Source of the DNA: Nocardiopsis sp. YSL2 | Lineage (GTDB): Bacteria > Actinomycetota > Actinomycetes > Streptosporangiales > Streptosporangiaceae | Assembly (NCBI RefSeq): GCF_030555055.1 | Contig: NZ_JAMOAO010000001.1 | Coordinates: 62,001-126,000 of the forward strand | Direction of reading: 5' to 3' | Length of the DNA: 64,000 bases | Shown here: positions 16,119-23,680 of the stretch, piece by piece | How positions within the stretch are numbered: the first letter of the stretch is position 1 | Layout of the letters: every line of letters starts with the position of its first letter | Translations under genes and position numbers: made by a program | Notes under the pieces: generated by a model | The model's input: only the letters and a program-made list of their open reading frames with translations | Database searches by the model: none | What the model was told of the DNA's origin: nothing

Positions 16119-17764
16119 TCGAAGCCCTCCTTGCTCACGACAACGTCACCGAGCACCAGCAGGTCCATCCGGGTGTTGAGGAAGCAGCGCACAGCGTCGG
16201 CGGGCGTCTCGACAATCGGTTCATCTCGATCGTTGAACGAGGTGTTGAGCAGAACAGGCACGCCCGTCAATTCGCGGAACGCGGTGAGGAGTTCACACAG
16301 TCTGGGGTTCAGCGACCACGAGGCGGTTTGAAGTCGCGCGCTGCCGTCCACGTGTGTGACGGCGGGTATGACCGATCGCTTCTCCGCGCGCACCTGGGGG
16401 ACCATCAGCATGTAGTAGGCGCTGACGTCCGAGTCGAAGTATTCGGTCTGGTGTTCCTCCAGAACGACTGGGGCGAAGGGGCGAAAGGCTTCGCGGTGTT
16501 TGACCTTCGCGTTAATAAGATCCTTCATCCCCGAATGGCGGGGGTCGGCGAGAATACTGCGGTTTCCCAGTGCCCGCGGACCCGACTCTGACCGGCCTTG
16601 GAACCACCCGACCACAGCACCGTCAGCGATCTTCCCGGCGATCTCCCGATACAGGTTGTCGGGGCGCGTGATCTTCAGAGGGGTGGAAGCCTCCCGAACC
16701 GCTCCATCGATCTCCTCCTGCGAGTACTCGCGTCCGAGATAGGGCGAAAATACCTGGTCAGCGGGTTTCCATGTCCTGTCGCCGAGGACGTAGTATCCGT
16801 GCAGAGCGGCACCGACTCCCGTTCCTGCATCGCCGGCTGCGGGAACGATGTGGATCCGCTTGAACGGGGTCTGCTGCAGAATCTTGAAATTCGCGACGCT
16901 GTTGAGCGCTACCCCGCCAGCCAGGCAGAGGTCATCCGAACCGGCCCGGTCGTGCAACCAGCGCGCGAGTTCGATCAGAATGTGTTCGGTATGGTGTTGG
17001 ACAGCGTAGGCAAAGTCCGCCCGTACCCTGTCCCGTTCCGAAGATCCCGCTGCATGATCCATTTCTTTGGTGACCAGCTCGCGCAGATTGATCTGCTGTT
17101 CGGTGCTTTGTTGGAATCCTCCTTCGGCGATCCGGTAGAGGCCTTCGAATGCCGTGACGTACCTAGGGTTTCCGTAGGGGGCCAGTCCCATCGTCTTTCC
17201 CGGCTCGCCCGTGCCTCCCGGGCCGATAAAGCCGATCAGCTTGGACACTGTCTCGTACATCCAACCGACCGAATCCTCATAGGGATCGTCCGATCGGTTT
17301 TCCCTACGGGTGATCCTCCCGTGTCTGCCTCCGATGTAATCCAGACCGTCCGGTCCTCCCGTGTAATGAGAGACCGTCTCCCCGTACAGGAGCCCGCCCT
17401 TATCGACCGCGCTCCCGACCCCGTCGACGACCATGACCGCCGCGCGTTCGAACTGCGAAGTGTAGAAAGTACTGGCGGCATGCGCCAGGTGGTGCCCAAT
17501 CCACTCGATCCTGTCGCGGTAGCGCAGTGTGTAGACGGGGTTGATGAAATCGTTGGCCACAACGGCGTCGACGTCGTCGACGGTGATCCCCGCTTCGGAG
17601 AGGACATAGTCCGCCGCAGCACACCTCTGGAGCCGGGGCCCCAGACCGAAGGCGATCTTCACTCTGCTCAGTCGCTCCTCCTCGACAGCGGAGACGACGT
17701 TCCCATCCTCCACCAAGCAGGCGCTGAAGTCGTGGTGGGAGCCACCCAATCCGAGTACGCGCAT
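16115..17764 (-). CDS. O-carbamoyltransferase (NodU/TobZ family)
   Basis: A 549-aa protein with the two-domain layout of the NodU/CmcH/TobZ family: an N-terminal Kae1-like domain starting MRVLGLGGSHHDFSACLVED, with the metal motif IGHHLAHAAS, and a C-terminal YrdC-like part with QGRSESGPRALGNRSIL and VLLNTSFNDRDEPIV. These enzymes make carbamoyl-adenylate from carbamoyl phosphate and ATP and then carbamoylate a hydroxyl, usually on a sugar. ATG at 17764 begins directly at the first beta strand; the frame stays open upstream through the ACP region, but there is no reason to start earlier. It predicts at least one carbamate in the final compound. Confidence 0.93.
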   Translation of the reverse strand: MRVLGLGGSHHDFSACLVEDGNVVSAVEEERLSRVKIAFGLGPRLQRCAAADYVLSEAGITVDDVDAVVANDFINPVYTLRYRDRIEWIGHHLAHAASTFYTSQFERAAVMVVDGVGSAVDKGGLLYGETVSHYTGGPDGLDYIGGRHGRITRRENRSDDPYEDSVGWMYETVSKLIGFIGPGGTGEPGKTMGLAPYGNPRYVTAFEGLYRIAEGGFQQSTEQQINLRELVTKEMDHAAGSSERDRVRADFAYAVQHHTEHILIELARWLHDRAGSDDLCLAGGVALNSVANFKILQQTPFKRIHIVPAAGDAGTGVGAALHGYYVLGDRTWKPADQVFSPYLGREYSQEEIDGAVREASTPLKITRPDNLYREIAGKIADGAVVGWFQGRSESGPRALGNRSILADPRHSGMKDLINAKVKHREAFRPFAPVVLEEHQTEYFDSDVSAYYMLMVPQVRAEKRSVIPAVTHVDGSARLQTASWSLNPRLCELLTAFRELTGVPVLLNTSFNDRDEPIVETPADAVRCFLNTRMDLLVLGDVVVSKEGFE

Positions 17765-17789
17765 GTGTCCGTCCTTTCTTAAGGCGGCT

Positions 17790-18044
17790 CTATCCGCGGT
17801 GGTCGATAACGTAGTCGACCATTTTAGTGACGGAGCTGAACTTCTCGACTGTGAGCTCCTCATCAGGGATCGTGATACCGAACTCTGATTCCAGCCACAC
17901 GAGGCTCTCCAGAATGCCAAGGGAATCGAATCCGGCAAATTCACGCAGATCCTTGTCCTCGGGCACCTCCTGGTCGCTCAATTCGGGAATGGTAGTGGCA
18001 ATGTGCTTCGACACCAACTCGGCGATCTGCTTACGGTCGTTCAT
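17790..18044 (-). CDS. Stand-alone acyl carrier protein
   Basis: An 84-aa carrier protein with the phosphopantetheine attachment serine in GFDSLGILESLVWLESEFG, followed by the acidic helix typical of ACPs. The ATG overlaps the stop of the GT8 gene (ATGA), and 25 bases separate it from the carbamoyltransferase. It is the only free carrier in the left arm and the likely acceptor for the aryl group from the adenylating enzyme. The tailoring enzymes around it could act on the ACP-bound chain. Confidence 0.92.
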   Translation of the reverse strand: MNDRKQIAELVSKHIATTIPELSDQEVPEDKDLREFAGFDSLGILESLVWLESEFGITIPDEELTVEKFSSVTKMVDYVIDHRG

Positions 18045-18952
18045 TTTGCACCCTTCATGAGATCTTCATAGGAGGTACCGTCCGCTGCGAGGACGGGGTC
18101 GAGATAATCGCGGTAAAGAGAGGAGGCATGGCCTACCGGGAGGGAACCCGTCCAGGGTTTGGCTGGCGAGGCGAAGTGAAGAACACGCGCGCCGTCTTCG
18201 ACGGCGAGCAGCCGTTCCATGGGCATGAGTTCCTCCGCCTTGTACCTGATCCAGGGGGTTCGGTTGAGAGCTGAGAAAGGGAAGGCGTTCCACTCAGCGG
18301 GGAAGCGTTCCCAACGGTCGTCTGCCGCCCAGTTCAGGGCGTCCTGGTCCCAGAGCCGGATGTGCTGAGGGCACTCCTCGACGAAGCGGAACCCTCGCTC
18401 GAAGAGACCTTCTTCGCGGCTTCGTTCCAGATCAATGAGCATGAGACCGGAGTTAAAATACTCGCGGTCACCAGGAATTCCCAGCTCCTCCCATCCGGGC
18501 ATCGCCTTACCGAAGCGATAGGCCGGGTTGGCTGGATCACGCACAGCACCGATGCACGCCCCGTGCAGGTCTGCATTAAGGACCTCTCGGAGGTCACCCA
18601 GCACCAAGAGGTCAGCGTCGAGATAGAGCACGCGTCCCACCTCGGGCAGGATTCGAGGCAACAGCATCCGCAGATAGTTCGCGTGGGCACCGCCGAAGGC
18701 GACGGGATACTCCATGGCCGGCAGGTCGACGCGATGAAGCCGGATCTCGATCCCCAGCCTCGATGCGTGATCGGCCAGGCGACGCTGGGACGCCTGAGGT
18801 AGTCCGGTATGCAGGACCCTGATATCAAGCGAGGAGACCAGATTATGGTCGCGTTCCCGGAGGGACTGCCAGGCCACCGTCAGCGGCAGGCAATACTTCT
18901 CGTCGACGGCGAAAGCCACGGTCGTGGTCGATGGGTGAGTACGGGAGTTCAT
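18041..18952 (-). CDS. GT8-family glycosyltransferase
   Basis: A 303-aa GT-A glycosyltransferase. Motifs: VAFAVDEKYCLPLTVAWQSL at the N terminus, the metal-binding DxD in VLYLDADLLVLGDL, FNSGLMLIDLE, RLWDQDALN and HFASPAKPW near the C terminus, the standard GT8 set. GT8 enzymes use UDP-glucose, UDP-galactose, UDP-xylose and similar donors with retention. Translationally coupled to the upstream UDP-glucuronate decarboxylase-like gene (ATGA), which suggests a UDP-pentose donor. ATG at 18952. Confidence 0.9.
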   Translation of the reverse strand: MNSRTHPSTTTVAFAVDEKYCLPLTVAWQSLRERDHNLVSSLDIRVLHTGLPQASQRRLADHASRLGIEIRLHRVDLPAMEYPVAFGGAHANYLRMLLPRILPEVGRVLYLDADLLVLGDLREVLNADLHGACIGAVRDPANPAYRFGKAMPGWEELGIPGDREYFNSGLMLIDLERSREEGLFERGFRFVEECPQHIRLWDQDALNWAADDRWERFPAEWNAFPFSALNRTPWIRYKAEELMPMERLLAVEDGARVLHFASPAKPWTGSLPVGHASSLYRDYLDPVLAADGTSYEDLMKGAK

Positions 18953-19938
18953 AGGGCTGCGCTCCGTGGACCGATCGTGGCCGGTCGCGTGTGCTCGTCT
19001 TCGCGTTGGGCAGCCATCCATAGGACGGTGCGCTCCAAGCCGTCGTCCAGCGCCACCCTCGGTTCCCAGCCGAGATCCTTCCGAACACGGGCGATGTCTG
19101 GGATACGTCGGCGCGGGTCGTCGACTGGGCTGGCGATGAAGTCAATCCACGAGTCGGCGCCGCACAGGTCACGAACTCGCCGCGCGAGGTCGAGGATGGT
19201 GATCTCCTCAGGGTTGCCGAGGTTGTAGGGACCGACTCCGCCGTGGTGAAGCACCCGTGCGATACCTTCCACCAGGTCGTCCACATAGCACATGGATCTG
19301 GTCTGGGTCCCGTCACCGGTCACTGTGATCGGTTGACCGCTCAAACACTGGCTAACGAAGGTCGGCACTGCGCGGCCGTCATGGGGGCGCATACGCGGCC
19401 CGTAGGTGTTGAAGATGCGGACGATGGATGTGGCGACGCCGTGTTCTCGGTGGTAAGCCATGGTCAGGGACTCCGAGAATCGCTTCGCTTCGTCGTACAC
19501 CGATCGGGGCCCGATCGGGTTGACGTGTCCCACGTAGTCCTCGCGCTGGGGGTGGACTTGAGGATCCCCATACACCTCGCTGGTCGAGGCTAGTAGGAAC
19601 CTGGCTCCCGTCTCGCGCGCCAGGGCGAGGACGTTGCCGGTTCCGCGGGAACCAGCGTCCAGGGTCTGGAGGGGAAAGCGCAGGTAGTCGACTGGACTGG
19701 CGGGCGAGGCCAGGTGCAGGAGGGCATCCGCGCCGCCGGAGACCTCCAGGCTGTGCGCGACGTCGTGCTCGAGAAGGTGGAACCGCCGCTCATTCTCGAG
19801 CCGCATGAGGTTGGCCGGGTCACCGGTGATCAGGCTGTCTACGCAGAGCACCTCGTACCCATCGTCCACCAACCGTTCGCATAGGTGGGATCCGATGAAT
19901 CCAGCTCCGCCGGTGACAATCGCACGAGGGCTGCTCAT
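18949..19938 (-). CDS. UDP-glucuronate decarboxylase-like SDR (UDP-xylose forming)
   Basis: A 329-aa extended SDR with TGGAGFIGSHLCERL, HLASPASPVDYLRFPLQTLD, the catalytic motif STSEVYGDP and Y-D-E-A-K (SVYDEAKRFSE), and VTGDGTQTRSMCYVDDLV. HLASPASP, EVYGDP.VHPQ and NPIGPRSVYDEAKRF are hallmark stretches of UDP-glucuronate decarboxylase (UXS), which makes UDP-xylose with bound NAD+. The Glu in TSEVYG expected for the decarboxylase is present. ATG at 19938 overlaps the stop of the LLM oxidoreductase gene. It gives the cluster its own pentose supply. Confidence 0.87.
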   Translation of the reverse strand: MSSPRAIVTGGAGFIGSHLCERLVDDGYEVLCVDSLITGDPANLMRLENERRFHLLEHDVAHSLEVSGGADALLHLASPASPVDYLRFPLQTLDAGSRGTGNVLALARETGARFLLASTSEVYGDPQVHPQREDYVGHVNPIGPRSVYDEAKRFSESLTMAYHREHGVATSIVRIFNTYGPRMRPHDGRAVPTFVSQCLSGQPITVTGDGTQTRSMCYVDDLVEGIARVLHHGGVGPYNLGNPEEITILDLARRVRDLCGADSWIDFIASPVDDPRRRIPDIARVRKDLGWEPRVALDDGLERTVLWMAAQREDEHTRPATIGPRSAAL

Positions 19939-20912
19939 TCCGCCCCCGCGAGCGCCGACTCCCGGCGCACAGCCAGACGCGCGACCACCGGGGCGAAGGC
20001 CTCGGCTAGATGCACGGGAATAACCCAGTAGGTGATCCCGTACCGCTCTCTGCGCTCGACGAGGATGTCGCAGATCTGGTCCACGGAGCCGACGACGGCC
20101 AGGGGGGAGTCCAGCGCCTCGTCAGGTGGAAGGCCGAACATAGGCGACAGGACCCTTCGCGCGTATCGCTCACGCTGATCGGTAACCGCGGCGGCAAAGG
20201 CCAGGCACTGAAGCTCCGGCGGCGAATCCCGCTCCGCCGTGAGTTCACGGACCAGCCGTACCCGCTCGTCGAAGCGTTCAGCCGTCGCCGAGGCTCCGAA
20301 ACGCGTGTCCTTGCCACCGGAGGATAGGACCGCTCCAATGTTGACGATGCCGGCGTGGCGTGCGGCCACCCCGAGCACACGTTCTCCGCCTCCGCCGATG
20401 GTTAGGGGCGCCTTCTCCTGGATCGGCCGCGGCCTCCCCACTGCCCCCTCGATGCGCAGGTACCGGCCAGAGAGGCTCGCCATGCCCTCCTCCCATAGCC
20501 CCGTGAAGACCTCGACACTTTCCTCCAGCAGAGCGATCCGCTCACGGGCCGACACCATCTCCACACCCGCGCGTTCATAGTCCTGGGCGTACCAACCCGC
20601 TCCCAACCCGATCTCCGTCCTTCCGCCGGACATCAAATCCAATGTCGCCATCTCCTTGTAGAGAAGGGGAATGGACCTTAGGCCAGCTGCGAGCATCAGG
20701 GTGCCCAGGCGAAGTCGTGAAGTGTGCTCCGCCGCTACGGCCAGGGAGACAAGGGGACCCCAGTCCTTGTCCTGGTGATCGGGGAAGAGCAGCGAGGAGT
20801 AGCCGAGCGACTCGACCAACCGGGCCCTGCGGCGCCAGTCCGAGGCCTCGGTCCCGTTCGCGGCGAGAACGCCAAAACGGAAGGGTTTCCGTCCAGATGG
20901 CACTTCTGACAT
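19935..20912 (-). CDS. LLM-class oxidoreductase (TIGR03621-like, probably F420-dependent)
   Basis: A 325-aa luciferase-like TIM-barrel protein. FRFGVLAANGTEASDWRRRA at the N terminus, LRLGTLMLAAGLRSIPLLYK and GGRTEIGLGAGWYAQDYERA resemble the TIGR03621 subgroup assigned to coenzyme F420. Possible roles are reduction or oxidation of a cluster intermediate; flavin-dependent monooxygenation cannot be excluded from sequence. ATG at 20912 has GAAAGG seven bases upstream. It is 38 bases from the nitrilase gene. Confidence 0.82.
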   Translation of the reverse strand: MSEVPSGRKPFRFGVLAANGTEASDWRRRARLVESLGYSSLLFPDHQDKDWGPLVSLAVAAEHTSRLRLGTLMLAAGLRSIPLLYKEMATLDLMSGGRTEIGLGAGWYAQDYERAGVEMVSARERIALLEESVEVFTGLWEEGMASLSGRYLRIEGAVGRPRPIQEKAPLTIGGGGERVLGVAARHAGIVNIGAVLSSGGKDTRFGASATAERFDERVRLVRELTAERDSPPELQCLAFAAAVTDQRERYARRVLSPMFGLPPDEALDSPLAVVGSVDQICDILVERRERYGITYWVIPVHLAEAFAPVVARLAVRRESALAGAE

Positions 20913-20950
20913 GGTGTGACCTTTCGGAGAGCGAGAGGGTAGGTCCGGCG

Positions 20951-21787
20951 TCATGACCGTTCGGTCAACCTCCTGTAGGCCCCTGGGTGTCTTGCGTTCG
21001 GACCCCAAACCTGGGTGGATCGGTAGTGCCTAAGCATCCGCAGGTCCAAATCGATCAGGACCATGCCCGGTTGGTGGTCGGCCTCCGCCAGGCAATGGTC
21101 ACGTGGCCGGCCATCTCGGAATGCCATTCCGTCGAAGACGCAGGACCGGCCGTTCATGCGGGGCGCCGGGTAGTTCGCCATGGCATGGGCGGCCATGTTC
21201 TCGAAGGCCCTGGCCCGGAACTGTCCGATGCGGTCGTCGCAGAGCAGACAAGCGTTCGGAGTCACGACCAACTCGGCCCCTCCGAGCGCCAATGCCCGAG
21301 AGGCCTCTGGGAACTCCCTGTCAAAGCAGAGCATGATGCCCACGTCGACGTGGTCAGCACCAGTGTCCAGACGCACCACGTCAAATGTCCCGCCGGGTGT
21401 AAGGGCCTCCTCCCACGTGAAGTCGCAGGTGTGCACCTTGGTGTAGGTGAGTAGGTCGCGCCCTTGGCGATCGATAAGGGTGGCCGCGTTACCGAGGCCG
21501 TTCGCACCGCCTTGGAGATAGGTGACCACTACAGCCATGTCGTGTTCGCGTGCGGACCGGCGAAACGCTTCTAACCACTGTGAATCTGGGCCCATCGCGC
21601 AGGCCTCCCAAGCGGCACGCGCGTCCGGGACGCGAGGCGGTGTGCCGTATCCCGTACTCCACATCTCGGGGAAGACCAACAGGTCCGTGCCTTCCGCCGC
21701 GGCCTCACGGCATATGTCCAGGCCCCGCTTGAGGTTGGCGTCGGGGTCGTTCACTGCTGCGCGGTGCTGAGCCAGGGCGATCCTCAT
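20951..21787 (-). CDS. Carbon-nitrogen hydrolase (nitrilase superfamily)
   Basis: A 278-aa nitrilase-fold hydrolase. The Glu-Lys-Cys triad is complete: E in LLVFPEMWSTGYG, K in LTYTKVHTCDF, C in GIMLCFDREFPE. Relatives include N-carbamoyl amidases, omega-amidase and aliphatic amidases, which break C-N bonds to release ammonia, or act in reverse on acyl-enzymes to form amides. In a pathway with NRPS, aminotransferase and transglutaminase-like enzymes it may remove or transfer an amide-linked group. The ATG start overlaps the oxidoreductase stop by 4 bases. Confidence 0.88.
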   Translation of the reverse strand: MRIALAQHRAAVNDPDANLKRGLDICREAAAEGTDLLVFPEMWSTGYGTPPRVPDARAAWEACAMGPDSQWLEAFRRSAREHDMAVVVTYLQGGANGLGNAATLIDRQGRDLLTYTKVHTCDFTWEEALTPGGTFDVVRLDTGADHVDVGIMLCFDREFPEASRALALGGAELVVTPNACLLCDDRIGQFRARAFENMAAHAMANYPAPRMNGRSCVFDGMAFRDGRPRDHCLAEADHQPGMVLIDLDLRMLRHYRSTQVWGPNARHPGAYRRLTERS

Positions 21788-22857
21788 ACGCGCTCTTCAT
21801 GACGGGAGGCAGGGGCGGCCGGCGTTTGTCCCGTCGGGTGCGGGACTCGAACGCGCCGTCCAGTCCGCGCAGAGTTCATGGCTGCTTGCACCATGGCTAG
21901 AGTGCCTAGATTGTTCGAGCATTCACCCCAGGGCATCTCACCGGTGCGCAGGGCACGGACAAATTCCGCAAGGACTCGTCCCACACCCCCGTCGGATCGG
22001 CTCTGTTCCGAAGACACAGTCCCGTCTGGAGCAGAGGGAGAGAGCCGCACCGGTGGGCCGTCCCCGTCCCACAGGGCGCTGCCGTGTGCCCCACTGACCC
22101 GCCACTCACCGTTCCAGGAGGTCATGTTGCCTGGGGCAGACCAGCTCCCGTTGTAGACGAAGCGCCCACCCCCCACCATTTCGAACACGCACGTGGCCGA
22201 ACCTCCGGAGGAAAACGAACTCCAGGATGCGTTGTACTCCTCGCAGTACACGTGTGCGGCCTCTTCACCGGTGAGATAGCGGACCGCGTCAACTGTGTGA
22301 ACCATCATGTCCATCAGCAGTGGGTGGGACATCTCCCTGCGGAACCCATCAAAGGGCTCGTCGCGCAGGAAGTTCACGGCGATGAGGAACTGAGGGCCGA
22401 TCGAACGGACGTGGTCACGCAGTGAGGACAGGTGAGACTCGTAAGTGCGGCTCTGCGCCACCATGAACAACCTGCGGGCATCACTGGCCAGCGCAACCAG
22501 TTCCTCAGCCTCGGCCAGGGAGGCAGCCATCGGCTTCTCTCCCAGTACCGGCAAACCGAGGGCCAGGGCCTCGGCGGTGACGGTGAAGTGAGAGCTTGGA
22601 GGAGTGACGTTGACCACCGCATCAACCCCGTCGAGGGCTGGCAGCAGCTCATCCAAGTTTGAGGAAACCGGAACCCCCCTGGCGCCGGTTCGGATCACCG
22701 CCCACCGTGCCCGCCTGATGTCTTTGTCCACTACGCCCACTAGCTCGGTGTCGTCTGAGGCCAGGACGGTGCGTATCCATTCGAGGCCCATGGCCCCCGC
22801 ACCGACGACCACTACGCGAAGGACGCTGCGCTGAGCGGTCTGGAACTGGGTCTCCAC
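21784..22857 (-). CDS. Gfo/Idh/MocA-family NAD(P)-dependent oxidoreductase
   Basis: A 357-aa protein with the Rossmann motif VVVVGAGAMGLEW, the family EKP motif (PVLGEKPMAAS) and a downstream histidine in MDMMVHTVDAVRYL. Members oxidise or reduce sugar hydroxyls and ketones, often as the first step toward amino sugars or aminocyclitols. It is the first gene of the leftward operon. The GTG at 22857 is chosen because GAAAGAGG lies 4 bases upstream; a longer frame is open but includes non-coding-looking sequence. The promoter is probably within the next 200 bases, where a palindromic operator-like site occurs. Confidence 0.87.
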   Translation of the reverse strand: METQFQTAQRSVLRVVVVGAGAMGLEWIRTVLASDDTELVGVVDKDIRRARWAVIRTGARGVPVSSNLDELLPALDGVDAVVNVTPPSSHFTVTAEALALGLPVLGEKPMAASLAEAEELVALASDARRLFMVAQSRTYESHLSSLRDHVRSIGPQFLIAVNFLRDEPFDGFRREMSHPLLMDMMVHTVDAVRYLTGEEAAHVYCEEYNASWSSFSSGGSATCVFEMVGGGRFVYNGSWSAPGNMTSWNGEWRVSGAHGSALWDGDGPPVRLSPSAPDGTVSSEQSRSDGGVGRVLAEFVRALRTGEMPWGECSNNLGTLAMVQAAMNSARTGRRVRVPHPTGQTPAAPASRHEERV

Positions 22858-23541
22858 GCTGCCTCTTTCCGCCGATCCTGCTCCGTACCCAACGTTCAAC
22901 GGGCACAGAGAATAACTTCCATTTCGACCCGGGAGGAGCGGACCTCCCCAAATACCCCATGAGGTGGGTGCATTTACAACACAGGTCGGCGCCAACATCA
23001 TAAAAACATTGAAAGCGCTTGCCTGACGCTACACGAGACGCGGTTGAAACACCAGGTGTGCCGTTAATCGCCGCAGCCGGAGGCAGTATTGAACGCCTAC
23101 CGAAGAGATGTCAAGACCCGAGGAGGCCCTGCGCACAGTAAAGCGACTGCCGGAGTCACAGCTACGGACCCACATGACTACCAGCGCTCAGCTACCTACA
23201 AAGCCTTCTCCCCCAAGGAAAACACCAGGTCATGAAACCGAGGCAGGCAATGCGAACGTTCCACACAGCCAGGCTCGACCGTGCGCACCCTGCCGCACGG
23301 ATGACCCCCCAGCCGTGGCCGGAGTCGGCCAACAGGCATACAGCCGACGATCAGCGGGAAGGCGCGCGCGACACGTCGAAGGCGGCACCAGAGAGGGATA
23401 GCACCCACGGACCACCCAGCAGAGCCGCCGGCCACCGCGAGGAGCCTTGCCCCACATGTGAACAATTTGTTAAAAAATGTTAAAAACGATTAAATCCCTG
23501 ATGGGAGGGACCCTTGTGGCGCCTGACCTACCATATCCATC
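22858..23541. other. Divergent intergenic control region of the cluster
   Basis: About 800 bases separate the first codons of the two divergent arms. This is the only place where both arms can be controlled together. It contains a LacI-type palindrome (23010-23023) and a consensus-like rightward promoter further right. Short open frames at 23100-23480 lack ribosome sites and recognisable sequence. The segment 23455-23500 is AT-rich. Confidence 0.5.
23010..23023. promoter_or_regulatory. LacI-family operator-like palindrome
   Basis: TGAAAGCGCTTGCC centred on AAGCGCTT closely resembles operators of LacI/GalR-type repressors. It lies about 150 bases upstream of the oxidoreductase that opens the left operon. 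No LacI-family gene is visible in the window, so a regulator would have to be elsewhere. Single site, could be chance. Confidence 0.3.
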
Positions 23542-23570
23542 TTGACACCCCAGCAATCTCGCCGTAGGTT
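23542..23570 (+). promoter_or_regulatory. Housekeeping-type promoter for the rightward arm
   Basis: TTGACA at 23542-23547, a 17-base spacer, and TAGGTT at 23565-23570 give a near-consensus actinobacterial sigma-70 (HrdB) promoter facing the ABC exporter genes. The start of transcription would fall near 23577, giving a leader of about 100 bases to the GTG at 23681. Confidence 0.6.
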
Positions 23571-23680
23571 CCACATCGGCCAGTCATTCGGCAAGAATGT
23601 TGGCGCGTCTGCTTTCCCTGACATCCACATCCGTGCGGAGTCACCTATTAACTACCAGGCCCGCGCGTAAGGAAAGGCTG

